Assembly (NCBI RefSeq): GCF_002223055.1
Contig: NZ_NKFL01000005.1
Coordinates: 248,001 to 312,000, forward strand
Reading direction: 5' to 3'
Source: Burkholderia sp. HI2500
GTDB lineage: Bacteria > Pseudomonadota > Gammaproteobacteria > Burkholderiales > Burkholderiaceae
Length of the DNA: 64,000 bases
In this document: piece after piece, positions 9,333 to 18,235 of the stretch
Position numbering within the stretch: the stretch's first letter is position 1
How the letters are laid out: the number at the start of each line of letters is the position of its first letter
The notes under the pieces: generated by a model
What the model was told of the DNA's origin: nothing
The model's input: only the letters and a program-made list of their open reading frames with translations
The model's database searches: none
Position numbers and translations under genes: made by a program

Positions 9333-10082
9333 TCAGGCCGCATTTCGCAGCACATCGCCCACTTTCGCCTGCCCGGCGCGCTCGGCGAACGCATCGCCGA
9401 TCATCAGCAGGCTCGGTTCCGCGGGATCGAGCCACGCCTGCGCGTCGCCCGCCGCCATCTGCGCGAGCGTCAGCGTCAGCGTACGTTCGCGCGCGGTGCT
9501 GCACGCCTCGACGATCGCCACGGCCGTCGCCGGCGCACGGCCCGCGTCGATCAGCTCCTGCGCGATGCCGGGCGCGCTGTCGCGGCCCATGTAATAGACC
9601 ATCGAATCGGCGCGCGCGGCTTCGCGAATCTCGTCGCTGCCCGGCGCGCGGCTGTGCGTCGCGAACGCGACGCTGCGCGACACGCCGCGCAACGTCAGCG
9701 AACGCTTCAGCGTCGCCGCCCCGGCCAGCGCCGCGGTGATGCCCGGCACGACCTCGTAGTCGATGCCGGCCGCTTCCAGCGCGCGCATCTCCTCTTCGGC
9801 GCGACCGAACAGCATCGGGTCGCCACCCTTCAGCCGCACGACGCACGCATGCTCGCGTGCCGCATCGACGATCTGCTTGTTGATGAAGTGCTGCGCGGTC
9901 GAGCGCTGCCCGCAGCGCTTGCCGACGGCAATCCGGCGCGCATGCGGCGCGTAGTCGAGCATCGCGGGCTCGACGAGCGCGTCGTGCAGCACGACGTCCG
10001 CCTGCTCGAGCAGCCGCGCGCCGCGCACCGTGATGAGGTCGGCCGCGCCCGGCCCTGCTCCGATCAGATACACCTTGCCCAT
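9333..10082 (-). CDS. cobA: Uroporphyrinogen-III C-methyltransferase
   Basis: A 249-residue SAM-dependent methyltransferase that converts uroporphyrinogen III to precorrin-2, the first committed step to siroheme and B12. The GAGPG motif (residues 8-12) and the VVRLKGGDPMLFGR motif (81-94) are the two SUMT signatures, and the length fits the single-domain enzyme rather than the CysG fusion. It is last in the cysI-DUF934-cysH-cysD-cysN-cobA series, 70 bases after cysN, which ties it to siroheme supply for CysI. Dehydrogenation of precorrin-2 is not encoded here; the chelatase next door covers metal insertion. Confidence 0.93.
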   Translation of the reverse strand: MGKVYLIGAGPGAADLITVRGARLLEQADVVLHDALVEPAMLDYAPHARRIAVGKRCGQRSTAQHFINKQIVDAAREHACVVRLKGGDPMLFGRAEEEMRALEAAGIDYEVVPGITAALAGAATLKRSLTLRGVSRSVAFATHSRAPGSDEIREAARADSMVYYMGRDSAPGIAQELIDAGRAPATAVAIVEACSTARERTLTLTLAQMAAGDAQAWLDPAEPSLLMIGDAFAERAGQAKVGDVLRNAA

Positions 10083-10152
10083 GTTTGTCGCTTCGCCTTC
10101 CAGCGGGCGTCGGCTCCGGCCCGCGCCGCCGCGAAGCGGCGCGGTTGCCCGG

Positions 10153-11469
10153 TCACGCCGAGAACGCCCGGATCATCCCTGCGGCGACCGTGTGATGCGT
10201 CGCCTCGTCGATCAGCACGAACGCACCGGTACCCGGATGCGCGTCGTACGTGTCGCACACGATCGGCTTCTGCAGCGTCAGCGCGACGCGGCCGATGTCG
10301 TTCATCTTCAGATCGTGACGGTCGGTCGCGTGCGACAGCGTGTGCACGTCGAGCACCTGCTTGACGCCGCCGATCTTCGCGAACACCGTGCTGGTGGTCT
10401 GCTTCAGCAGGTATTTGCGCTGCGGCGACAGCGGCGTCTCGTCGAACCAGCACAGATCGGCTTCGAGCTTCTTCGCCGGCTCGACCGGCTCGGCGGACGT
10501 GACGAACATGTCGCCGCGCGACACGTCGACGTCTTCCGCGAGGCGGATCGTCACGGTCTGGCCCGCGAACGCGTGCGGCACGGACGCGGTGCCGCCCGGC
10601 ACCGGCGCGACGATCTCGGCGATCGTGGCCGTGCGGTTCGACGGCAGCACGACGATCTCGTCGCCGACCTTCACTTCACCCGACTCGATCCGGCCCATGT
10701 AGCCGCGGAAATCGTCGGCCGAGCTGCCGTCCTGGCGCGCGACCCACTGCACGGGGAAGCGCAGCGCGTCGTGCGCCTGCGTCTCGACCGGCAGCGATTC
10801 GAGCACGTCGAGCAGCGGTTCGCCCGCGTACCACGGCATGCGCTCGCTCGCGCCGACGATGTTGTCGCCCTTCAGCGCCGACACCGGCACGAAGCGCACG
10901 TCGCTCAGGCCGAGCTGCTTCGCAAGCGTGACGTATGCATCGCGGATCTCGTTGAAGCGCGCTTCGCTGTAGTCGACGAGGTCCATCTTGTTGATCGCGA
11001 CGATCACGTGCTGCAGCCCGAGCAGCTTGACGATCGCGCTGTGGCGCTTGGTCTGCGGCAGGAGTTGCACGACACCGTTCTCGACCGTGATGCGCGTCGC
11101 GTCGATCAACACGATCGCCGCGTGCGCGGTCGATGCGCCCGTCACCATGTTGCGCGTGTACTGCTCGTGGCCCGGCGTATCGGCGATGATGAACTTGCGC
11201 TTCGCGGTCGCGAAGTAGCGGTACGCGACGTCGATCGTGATGCCTTGCTCGCGCTCGGCTTCGAGGCCGTCGGTCAGCAGCGCGAGGTCGAGCTCGTCGC
11301 CGACCGTGCGCTTGTTTTTCGCACGCGACAGCGCGGACAGCTGGTCGGACAGCACGGCCTTGCTGTCGTACAGCAGGCGGCCGATCAGCGTGCTCTTGCC
11401 GTCGTCGACGCTGCCTGCGGTAATGAAGCGCAGCACGCCGAGGTCTTCGGTGTTCTCGATGATGCTCAT
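10153..11469 (-). CDS. cysN: Sulfate adenylyltransferase large (GTPase) subunit
   Basis: A 438-residue EF-Tu-like GTPase that couples GTP hydrolysis to APS synthesis by CysD. The P-loop is GSVDDGKST (about 19-27). DTPGHEQYTRNM is the G3 element and NKMDLV the G4 element. Two beta-barrel domains follow. The length lacks room for a C-terminal APS kinase, so this is CysN alone, not CysNC. It follows cysD by 22 bases. Together with the APS-type CysH in the same operon, it implies that APS is reduced directly. Confidence 0.95.
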   Translation of the reverse strand: MSIIENTEDLGVLRFITAGSVDDGKSTLIGRLLYDSKAVLSDQLSALSRAKNKRTVGDELDLALLTDGLEAEREQGITIDVAYRYFATAKRKFIIADTPGHEQYTRNMVTGASTAHAAIVLIDATRITVENGVVQLLPQTKRHSAIVKLLGLQHVIVAINKMDLVDYSEARFNEIRDAYVTLAKQLGLSDVRFVPVSALKGDNIVGASERMPWYAGEPLLDVLESLPVETQAHDALRFPVQWVARQDGSSADDFRGYMGRIESGEVKVGDEIVVLPSNRTATIAEIVAPVPGGTASVPHAFAGQTVTIRLAEDVDVSRGDMFVTSAEPVEPAKKLEADLCWFDETPLSPQRKYLLKQTTSTVFAKIGGVKQVLDVHTLSHATDRHDLKMNDIGRVALTLQKPIVCDTYDAHPGTGAFVLIDEATHHTVAAGMIRAFSA

Positions 11470-11491
11470 GATGTGAATGTCCTCGTGTGCT

Positions 11492-12454
11492 TCAGAAATA
11501 ACCTTGCTTCTTGCGCTGTTCCATCGCGGCTTCGGAGGCCTGGTCGTCCATCCGGGTCGCGCCGCGCTCGGTGATCTCGGTCACCGCCGTCTCGGCGATG
11601 ATCTTCTCGACGTCGTCCGCGTCGCTCTCGACCGGGCACGTGCAGGAAATGTCGCCGACCGTGCGGAAGCGCACCTGCGCGAGCTCGCTCGTCTCGCCGT
11701 CACGCATCGGCGTGAGCGGCGTGACGGGCACGAGCAGCCCGTTGCGGCGCACGATCTCGCGCTGGTGCGCGTAATAGATCGACGGCAGTTCGAGGTTCTC
11801 GCGCGCGATGTACTGCCACACGTCGAGCTCGGTCCAGTTCGAGATCGGGAACACGCGCAGGTGCTCGCCCTTGTGCAGGCGGGCGTTGTACAGGCTCCAC
11901 AGTTCCGGGCGCTGCGCCTTCGGATCCCACTGGCCGAATTCGTCGCGGAACGAGAAGATGCGTTCCTTCGCACGCGCCTTCTCTTCGTCGCGGCGCGCGC
12001 CGCCGATCAGCGCCGTGTAGCCGTGCTGCTCGATCGTCTCGAGCAGCGTGACGGCCTGCGCGGCATTGCGCGAATCGGTTTCGCGGCGCAGCACGACCGT
12101 GCCGCGCTTGATCGAATCCTCGACGTGGCCGACGACCAGCTCGGCGCCGAGTTCTTGCGCGCGGCGATCGCGGAAGTCGATCACTTCTTCGTAGTTGTGG
12201 CCCGTATCGATGTGCACGAGCGGGAACGGCAGCGTCGTCTTGCGGTTCGCGCCGAGGCCGAATGCCTTCAGTGCCAGATGCAGCACGACGACCGAATCCT
12301 TGCCGCCCGAGAACAACAGCGCCGGCTTGCTGCATTCGGCGACCAGTTCCCGCAGGATGTGGATCGACTCGGCTTCGAGCCAGTCGAGGTGGCCCATGCG
12401 GTTGTCGGCACCGGCGGGCGGGGCAAAGGCGGATTGCTCGAGCGTCGTGCTCAT
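11492..12454 (-). CDS. cysD: Sulfate adenylyltransferase small subunit
   Basis: A 320-residue ATP-pyrophosphatase-fold catalytic subunit of ATP sulfurylase, which makes APS from sulfate and ATP with CysN. The PP-loop SGGKDS (in PALLFSGGKDSVV) and the HIDTGHNYEEVIDFRD segment are diagnostic. The C-terminus ends with the KKQGYF tail typical of CysD. The ATG complementary to 12452-12454 (MSTTLEQ) is chosen over an upstream in-frame ATG because the extra 18 residues are Arg-rich and outside the family. It sits between cysH and cysN. Confidence 0.95.
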   Translation of the reverse strand: MSTTLEQSAFAPPAGADNRMGHLDWLEAESIHILRELVAECSKPALLFSGGKDSVVVLHLALKAFGLGANRKTTLPFPLVHIDTGHNYEEVIDFRDRRAQELGAELVVGHVEDSIKRGTVVLRRETDSRNAAQAVTLLETIEQHGYTALIGGARRDEEKARAKERIFSFRDEFGQWDPKAQRPELWSLYNARLHKGEHLRVFPISNWTELDVWQYIARENLELPSIYYAHQREIVRRNGLLVPVTPLTPMRDGETSELAQVRFRTVGDISCTCPVESDADDVEKIIAETAVTEITERGATRMDDQASEAAMEQRKKQGYF

Positions 12455-12530
12455 GATTTCAGTCCTTCTCTTCTGGGTTCGTGCCGCCCGCTGTCGCAGG
12501 CGGCGCAATATTCAGTTTCTTGTCAGGCTT

Positions 12531-13283
12531 TCAGCGCGTGGCGCCGGCAACGGCGTCCGCGGGAATCGGCGTGATCGTCGTGATGTGCAAGCCGCATTCC
12601 TTCGTATCGCGCGACTCCCACCACCAGCGGCCCGCGCGGCTGTCCTCGCCGGGACGGATCGCCCGCGTACACGGCTCGCAGCCGATGCTCGGGTAGCCGC
12701 GCGCATGCAGCGGGTTGACCGGCACGTCAAACGCCTTAAGGTACGCCCACACGTCGCTTTCCGTCCAGTCGGCGAGCGGGTTGTACTTCGCGATCCCGCG
12801 CGCTTCGTCCTGCTCTTCCTCATGCAGTTCGGCACGCGTGACCGACTGCTCGCGGCGCTGGCCCGTGACCCATGCGCCGACGTCCGCGAGCGCACGATTC
12901 AGCGGCTCGACCTTGCGGATGTGGCAGCACGACTTGCGCAGCTCGACGCTCTCGTAGAACGCGTTCAGGCCGTGCTCGGCGACGTACTGGTCGACCGCGT
13001 CCTGCTGCGGATGGAACTGCTCGATCTCGTAGCCGTAGCGCTCGCGCACGCGGTCGATCATGCCGAGCGTTTCCGCGTGCAGGCGGCCCGTGTTCAGCGA
13101 GAAGATGCCGATCCGCACGCCCTTCGACAGGATCGCATGCGTCAGCAGCATGTCTTCCGCCGCGAGGCTGCTCGCGAACTTCACCTTCTCGTGACGGGCA
13201 CCGATCTGCGCGAGCAGCGCATCGAGGCGCTCGACCTTCGCGGCGAGTTCCGGCGTCAGCGCGGTGGCGGTCGTGGTGCTCAT
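12531..13283 (-). CDS. cysH: Assimilatory APS reductase with 4Fe-4S cluster (CysH)
   Basis: A 250-residue thioredoxin-dependent reductase. It has the cysteine pairs Cys119-Cys120 (RKSCCHIRK) and Cys202-x2-Cys205 (IGCEPC), which bind a 4Fe-4S cluster and mark the APS-using bacterial class. The catalytic Cys230 lies in the C-terminal KECGLH motif. PAPS-only enzymes such as E. coli CysH lack the four cluster cysteines. No APS kinase gene is present in the operon, consistent with direct APS reduction to sulfite. The start ATG overlaps the DUF934 stop by four bases (13280-13283), so the two are translationally coupled. Confidence 0.94.
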   Translation of the reverse strand: MSTTTATALTPELAAKVERLDALLAQIGARHEKVKFASSLAAEDMLLTHAILSKGVRIGIFSLNTGRLHAETLGMIDRVRERYGYEIEQFHPQQDAVDQYVAEHGLNAFYESVELRKSCCHIRKVEPLNRALADVGAWVTGQRREQSVTRAELHEEEQDEARGIAKYNPLADWTESDVWAYLKAFDVPVNPLHARGYPSIGCEPCTRAIRPGEDSRAGRWWWESRDTKECGLHITTITPIPADAVAGATR

Positions 13284-13822
13284 GCGCTCACCTTCGCGTC
13301 GGGCGTCGCGCCGCGGCGGCGGAACAGCGGTTCGGGCTGGTCGAACGCGCCCTGGTAACGCTGCGTGAATTCCGTGAACGCATTCAGCGCGTCGTGGATG
13401 TCCTTGTCGGCGCGCACCGCGTATGCGTCGAAGCCGCAACGCGACATGTACAGCAGCTGGTCGCGCAGCACGTCGCCGATCGCGCGCAGCTCGCCCGTCC
13501 AGCCGTGGCGCTCGCGCAGCAGGCGCGCGATGCTGTAGCCGCGGCCGTCCGCGAAGCGCGGGAAGTCGACCGCGATCAGCGAAATCGCGCCGAAATCGGC
13601 CACGAGATCGGCCGGCTCGCTGTCCGGCGCGAGCCACACGCCGAGCTCGTCCTTCGTCTTCGCGGCGACGAGCGCCGCGCGCTCGGCCTGCCACAATGCG
13701 AACGGCACCAGCACCTTGCCGGCCGGCAACGCGTCGACCGCGGGCAGTGCACCGTCTTCCGCCGCGCGCACGACCTGCCATGCATCGTCGATCACTGCGC
13801 GGTTCTTGATAATCGAAGCCAT
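13280..13822 (-). CDS. DUF934 family protein of the sulfite reductase operon
   Basis: A 180-residue soluble protein of the DUF934 family, found next to siroheme nitrite/sulfite reductases in many proteobacteria and often annotated only as oxidoreductase. Recognisable segments are IIKNRAVIDDAW at the start and a core around residues 80-150 (DFPRFADGRGYSIARLLRER, then GDVLRDQLLYMSRCGFDAYAVR). No cysteine cluster or nucleotide-binding motif is evident. It lies between cysI (25-bp gap) and cysH (4-bp overlap). Context suggests an accessory or electron-delivery role for CysI, since no CysJ flavoprotein is seen. That role is inferred. Confidence 0.86.
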   Translation of the reverse strand: MASIIKNRAVIDDAWQVVRAAEDGALPAVDALPAGKVLVPFALWQAERAALVAAKTKDELGVWLAPDSEPADLVADFGAISLIAVDFPRFADGRGYSIARLLRERHGWTGELRAIGDVLRDQLLYMSRCGFDAYAVRADKDIHDALNAFTEFTQRYQGAFDQPEPLFRRRGATPDAKVSA

Positions 13823-13847
13823 CTGCTAATTCCTTCTACCCGGTTGG

Positions 13848-15527
13848 TTACGCGTTCACTGCCTGGCGCGCCGCATACACGCGCTCCTTGAACGGCGCGA
13901 TGCCGATGCGATCGTACGTGTCGACGAAGCGCTCGCCGTCGATGCGCGATTCGACGAACGTGTCGATCAGCTTCGCGATCACGCCGGGCACTTCCTCCGC
14001 CGAGAACGACGGCCCGATCACGCGGCCGAGGCGCGCGCCGTTCCGGCCCGTGCCCTGCTCGCCGCCGAGCGACACCTGGTACCACTCGGCGCCGTCCTTG
14101 TCGACGCCGAGGATGCCGATGTTGCCGACGTGATGGTGACCGCACGAGTTCATGCAACCGGAAATGTTCAGCGACAGGTCGCCGAGGTCGTACACATAGT
14201 CGAGATCGTCGAAACGCTGCTGGATCGCCAGCGCGATCGGGATCGACTTTGCGTTCGCGAGCGAGCAGAAGTCGCCGCCCGGGCACGCGATGATGTCGGT
14301 CAGCAGGCCGATGTTCGGCGTCGCGAAACCGGCTGCCTTCGCCTTTTCCCACAGGGCGAACAGGTCGCGTTTCTTCACGTTCGCGAGAATCAGGTTCTGC
14401 TCGTGCGACACGCGCAGCTCGCCGAACGAGTAAGCGTCGGCCCAGTCGGCCACCAGATCCATCTGCTGGTCGGTCGCGTCACCCGGCGCGATACGGTGAT
14501 CCTTCAGCGACAGCGTGACGGCGGCATAGCCGGCCACCTTGTGCGGGGCAACGTTACGCTCGACCCAGCGCGCGAACGCCTTGTTCTCGAGCAGGTGCTG
14601 TTCGAACGACGCGTCGGTGTCGGCCAGCTTCTCGTAGACGGGCGGCTGGAAGTACTGCGACACGCGGTCGACTTCCGCCTGCGTGAGCGTCGACGGGCCG
14701 TCCTTCAGGTGCTGCCACTCTTCCTCGACCTGCTGCGCGAACTTCGCGGGCGACAACGCCTTCACGAGGATCTTGATGCGCGCCTTGTAGAGGTTGTCGC
14801 GGCGGCCGTAACGGTTGTACACGCGCAGCACGGCTTCGCAATAGGTGAGCAGGTGCTGCCACGGCAGGTCTTCCTTGATCACCGCGCCGATGATCGGCGT
14901 ACGGCCGAGGCCGCCGCCCGCGAGGATGCTCGCGACCACTTCACCCTGCGCGTTCTTCTTCAGGTACACGCCGAGGTCGTGGATCTGCACGGCCGCACGG
15001 TCGTCCTTCGAGCCCGACACCGCGATCTTGAACTTGCGCGGCAACCATGCGAATTCGGGATGGAACGTCGACCACTGGCGCAGGATTTCCGACCACGGAC
15101 GCGGATCGATCTCTTCGTCCTGCGCGACACCGGCGAACTGGTCGGCCGTGATGTTGCGGATGCAGTTGCCCGACGTCTGGATGCCGTGCATCTGCACCGA
15201 CGCGAGCTTCGCGAGGATCTCGGGCGTTTCTTCCAGCTTGATCCAGTTGAACTGGATGTTCGAGCGGGTCGAGAAGTGACCGTAGCCGCGGTCGTGTTCG
15301 CGGGCGATGCGCGCCAGCATCCGGAGCTGATCGCTGCGCAGGTTGCCGTACGGAATCGCGATGCGGTGCATGTACGCGTGGCGCTGCATGTACAGGCCGT
15401 TCTGCAGGCGCAGCGGACGGAACTCTTCTTCGCTCAACTCGCCCGACAGCCGGCGGCGCACCTGATCGCGGTACTGCGCGACACGCTCGTCGACGATCGT
15501 CTGGTCGTATTGGTCGTACTGATACAT
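13848..15527 (-). CDS. cysI: Siroheme-dependent nitrite/sulfite reductase (CysI type)
   Basis: A 559-residue hemoprotein that reduces sulfite to sulfide with six electrons. The four cysteines binding the 4Fe-4S/siroheme centre are Cys415, Cys421 (ACPGGDFC), Cys458 and Cys462 (SGCMNSC), followed by GHHHVGNIGILG. Two ferredoxin-like half-domains are visible, for example HFSTRSNIQFNW (about 84-95). It is the first gene of the minus-strand sulfate operon and divergent from cysB. No flavoprotein CysJ is encoded nearby, so electrons likely come from ferredoxin or the DUF934 partner. Nitrite as substrate cannot be excluded, but the context is sulfate. Confidence 0.93.
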   Translation of the reverse strand: MYQYDQYDQTIVDERVAQYRDQVRRRLSGELSEEEFRPLRLQNGLYMQRHAYMHRIAIPYGNLRSDQLRMLARIAREHDRGYGHFSTRSNIQFNWIKLEETPEILAKLASVQMHGIQTSGNCIRNITADQFAGVAQDEEIDPRPWSEILRQWSTFHPEFAWLPRKFKIAVSGSKDDRAAVQIHDLGVYLKKNAQGEVVASILAGGGLGRTPIIGAVIKEDLPWQHLLTYCEAVLRVYNRYGRRDNLYKARIKILVKALSPAKFAQQVEEEWQHLKDGPSTLTQAEVDRVSQYFQPPVYEKLADTDASFEQHLLENKAFARWVERNVAPHKVAGYAAVTLSLKDHRIAPGDATDQQMDLVADWADAYSFGELRVSHEQNLILANVKKRDLFALWEKAKAAGFATPNIGLLTDIIACPGGDFCSLANAKSIPIALAIQQRFDDLDYVYDLGDLSLNISGCMNSCGHHHVGNIGILGVDKDGAEWYQVSLGGEQGTGRNGARLGRVIGPSFSAEEVPGVIAKLIDTFVESRIDGERFVDTYDRIGIAPFKERVYAARQAVNA

Positions 15528-15743
15528 TCGGGGACCCCAGGGTTTTCGTGGTGACCGCGCGACGTCCTAGCCACGTCGCGCCCGAATCTCCGTTCCGCCG
15601 CTATCGCCGGCCTTCCGCTGCCCGGCTGGATTGCTAATGACGAAAACAGATATCCATATTTGAAAAACTCCGGTGAATCGTAATAAACTCGCCTTATATT
15701 TCAAACGACTAAAAAATTCTGTTGATATGCGGAAGGGTTATAA
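15528..15743. promoter_or_regulatory. cysI-cysB divergent control region
   Basis: A 216-bp gap with an AT-rich core (about 15640-15743). Two related A/T-rich blocks, ATATTTGAAAA (15656-15666) and ATATTTCAAAC (15696-15706), lie 40 bp apart. They are candidates for CysB half-sites, because CysB sites are AT-rich and degenerate. Exact -35/-10 elements are not clear to me. Confidence 0.45.
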
Positions 15744-16685
15744 ATGAACCTGCACCAATTTCGCTTCGTGCGCGAGGCCGTCCGGCAGAATTTCAATCTC
15801 ACCGAGGCCGCCAAGGCGCTCTACACGTCGCAACCGGGGGTATCGAAGGCGATCATCGAGCTCGAGGACGAGCTGGGCGTGGAGATCTTCACGCGGCACG
15901 GCAAGCGCGTGCGCTCGCTCACCGAGCCGGGCCGGATCATCCTCGCGTCGGTCGAGCGGATTCTCCAGGAGGTTGAAAGCCTTAAAAGGGTCGGAAAAGA
16001 TTATGCAGCCCAGGATCAGGGCAACCTGACCATCGCCGCGACCCACACGCAGGCCCGCTACTCGCTGCCGGCCGCGATCGCCGAGTTCAAGAAGCGCTTC
16101 CCGAAGGTGCACCTGTCGATCCTGCAGGGCAGCCCGACGCAGGTGGCCGAGATGGTGATCCACGACCAGGCCGATCTCGCGATCGCCACCGAGGCGATCT
16201 CTGACTATAAAGAACTCGTGTCGCTGCCCTGCTTCCAGTGGCACCACGCGGCCGTCGTGCCGGCCGACCACCCGCTGCTCGAACGCAAGCCGGTCACCCT
16301 CGACGATCTCGCCCAGTACCCGCTGATCACGTACGACGATGCGTTCGCGGGCCGCAAGAAGATCAACCATGCGTTCGCGCTGCGCGGGCTGTCGCCGGAC
16401 ATCGTGCTCGAGGCGATCGACGCCGACGTGATCAAGACCTACGTCGAACTCGGCCTCGGCGTCGGCATCATGGCCGACATCGCGTTCAATCCCGAACGTG
16501 ACCGCAGCCTGCGGCTGATCCCGGTCGGCCACCTGTTCGGCAGCAACGTGACGCGCGTCGCGCTCAAGCAGGGCGCTTACCTGCGCAGCTATGTGTATAC
16601 GCTGGTCGAACTGCTGTCGCCGACGCTGAACCGCAAGCTGATCGAGCAGGCGCTCAAGGGCGAATCCGAATCGTACGAACTCTGA
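15744..16685 (+). CDS. cysB: LysR-type transcriptional regulator CysB
   Basis: A 313-residue CysB/Cbl-type activator of sulfate assimilation genes. It starts MNLHQFRFVREAVRQNFNLT, followed by a canonical HTH (AAKALYTSQPGVSKAIIELE) and LGVEIFTRHGKRV. The effector domain includes the TTHTQARY-like AATHTQARYSLP motif, and the tail YVYTLVELLSPTL is characteristic of CysB. It is divergent from the cysI operon. By family knowledge it activates with N-acetylserine or O-acetylserine as inducer and responds negatively to sulfide and thiosulfate. A terminator follows at 16704-16727. Confidence 0.94.
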   Translation: MNLHQFRFVREAVRQNFNLTEAAKALYTSQPGVSKAIIELEDELGVEIFTRHGKRVRSLTEPGRIILASVERILQEVESLKRVGKDYAAQDQGNLTIAATHTQARYSLPAAIAEFKKRFPKVHLSILQGSPTQVAEMVIHDQADLAIATEAISDYKELVSLPCFQWHHAAVVPADHPLLERKPVTLDDLAQYPLITYDDAFAGRKKINHAFALRGLSPDIVLEAIDADVIKTYVELGLGVGIMADIAFNPERDRSLRLIPVGHLFGSNVTRVALKQGAYLRSYVYTLVELLSPTLNRKLIEQALKGESESYEL

Positions 16686-16703
16686 GCGGCGTGTATAACC
16701 ACG

Positions 16704-16727
16704 GGGGCGCACATCGCGCCCCTTTTT
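16704..16727 (+). terminator. cysB terminator
   Basis: A perfect 7-bp stem GGGGCGC / GCGCCCC with a 5-base loop, followed by TTTTT, 18 bases after the cysB stop. Confidence 0.85.
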
Positions 16728-16749
16728 GCTGTCCGACGGAGAATTCCGC

Positions 16750-17907
16750 ATGACGCTTCTCGCCCTGTTGCGCCGCGCTGCCGGCGCCGCTCTCGTACTG
16801 GCCAGCGCCGCCGCGCACGCCGACCTGAAGGTCGGCGTCGACCTGTCGTCGACCGGCCCGGCGGCCGCGATCGGCATCACGAGCAAGAACGCGATCCTGA
16901 TGTGGCCGAAGACGATCGCCGGGCAACCCGTGCAGGTGACGGTGCTCGACGATGCGTCCGACCCGGGCACCGCGGTGCGCAACATCCGCAAGCTGGTCGA
17001 CGAGGATCACGTCGACGTGGTGGTCGGGCCGAACATCACGCCGGCCGCGCTCGCGGCGCTCGATGCGGTGGCCGCCGGGCAGACGCCGATGATCACGCTG
17101 GTCGGCTCCGGCGCGATCGTCGAGCCGCAGGAAGGCGCGCGGACCTGGGCGTTCAAGATGGCGCAGAGCGACCGCGCGATGGCCGACGTGATGACGCGCC
17201 ATATGGCGAACCACGGCGTGAAGACGGTCGGCTTCATCGGCTTCGCCGACAGCTACGGCGATAGCTGGCTGAACGAGTTCACGCGCTTCGCGGACCTGCG
17301 CAAGATCCGCGTCATCGCGACCGAGCGCTTCAACCGCACCGACGCGAGCGTCACGGGCCAGGCATTGAAGCTGATCGCGGCGAAACCCGACGCGATCCTG
17401 ATCGCGGGCTCGGGCACGCCGGCCGTGCTGCCGCAGCGCACGCTGATCGAGCGCGGCTACAAGGGCCCGGTCTACCAGACCCACGGGATCGCGACACCGG
17501 AATTCATCAAGCTGGGCGGCAAGGATGTCGACGGGACGCTGTTCCCGACCCAGCCGGTGGTCGTCGCGCGCACGCTGCCGGCCGATCATCCGTCCCGCAA
17601 GGCCGCGCTCGCGTTCGTCGACGCGTACGAAGCGAAGTACGGTGCCGGCACGGTCACGCAGTTCGCGGGCGACGCGGCGGGCGTCTACCCGCGCCTCGCC
17701 GACGCGGTCGGCCGCGCGCTGAAGGCCGCGCAGCCCGGCACGCCCGCGTTCCGTGCGGCGCTGCGGCGCGAGCTGGAACGTGCGCACGAGCTCGTCGTGC
17801 CGAACGGTGTCGTCAACACGAGCGACAAGGATCATGTGGGACTCGACCAGCGCGCGAGCGTGATGGGGATCGTCAAGCAGGGCCGGTTCGTCTACCTCAG
17901 TCAGTGA
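16750..17907 (+). CDS. Periplasmic branched-chain-amino-acid-type ABC binding protein, orphan
   Basis: A 385-residue type I periplasmic binding protein (Peripla_BP_6/LivK family) with a signal peptide at residues 1 to about 24 (LLRRAAGAALVLASAAAHA). The mature start DLKVGVDLSSTGPAAAIG is the usual first strand and loop. Markers include DDASDPGTAVRNIRKLVDEDHVDV and GFADSYGDSW. No permease or ATPase gene is adjacent. The ligand could be an amino acid, an aromatic acid or another small carboxylate. The start at 16750 is preferred because it gives a compact signal peptide after a purine-rich GACGGAG site. The livHMGF operon in this window has lost its own binding protein, so this one is a possible substitute, though that is speculative. 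Confidence 0.85.
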   Translation: MTLLALLRRAAGAALVLASAAAHADLKVGVDLSSTGPAAAIGITSKNAILMWPKTIAGQPVQVTVLDDASDPGTAVRNIRKLVDEDHVDVVVGPNITPAALAALDAVAAGQTPMITLVGSGAIVEPQEGARTWAFKMAQSDRAMADVMTRHMANHGVKTVGFIGFADSYGDSWLNEFTRFADLRKIRVIATERFNRTDASVTGQALKLIAAKPDAILIAGSGTPAVLPQRTLIERGYKGPVYQTHGIATPEFIKLGGKDVDGTLFPTQPVVVARTLPADHPSRKAALAFVDAYEAKYGAGTVTQFAGDAAGVYPRLADAVGRALKAAQPGTPAFRAALRRELERAHELVVPNGVVNTSDKDHVGLDQRASVMGIVKQGRFVYLSQ

Positions 17908-17932
17908 CTTGGGCGGCCCGCAACCGGGCAGC

Positions 17933-17961
17933 TTGCCCGGCGGCGGGATTTCGGACATAAT
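17933..17961 (+). promoter_or_regulatory. Sigma70-like promoter of tRNA-Leu
   Basis: TTGCCC (17933-17938), 17-base spacer, CATAAT (17956-17961), ending 42 bases before the tRNA. Both hexamers are near consensus. Confidence 0.6.
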
Positions 17962-18003
17962 CCGCGTTTCGCCGCGCACCATCGCATGCGCGGCCAGGAT
18001 CAA

Positions 18004-18088
18004 GCCCAGGTGGTGAAATTGGTAGACGCAGGGGACTCAAAATCCCCCGCCGCAAGGCGTGCCGGTTCGATTCCGGCCCTGGGCACCA
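18004..18088 (+). tRNA. leuX-like: tRNA-Leu, anticodon CAA
   Basis: An 85-base class II tRNA. The 7-bp acceptor stem is GCCCAGG / CCTGGGC, the discriminator is A and CCA is encoded at 18086-18088. The anticodon stem GGGGA/TCCCC holds the loop CTCAAAA with anticodon CAA, which reads UUG. The long variable arm (about CCGCCGCAAGGCGT) and the T loop GGTTCGATTCC are typical of tRNA-Leu. tRNA-Leu genes are frequent integration sites, but no integrase or duplicated 3' end is seen here. Confidence 0.95.
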
Positions 18089-18121
18089 GCATTCTCGCAG
18101 CGTGACGCGCTGCGCCTCCCG

Positions 18122-18158
18122 AAACCCGCGCAAGCTCGCCGCTTCGCGGGTTTTTTGT
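18122..18158 (+). terminator. Terminator after tRNA-Leu
   Basis: A 9-bp stem AAACCCGCG / CGCGGGTTT with a 14-base loop, followed by a T-rich run, 34 bases past the tRNA. Confidence 0.8.
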
Positions 18159-18235
18159 TTTTGCCGCCCGCGCCGCAACGCGCGCCCCGCGCAACAGTCC
18201 AAGCGGCATGAGGATGCGCGGCACGGAGGCACGCC

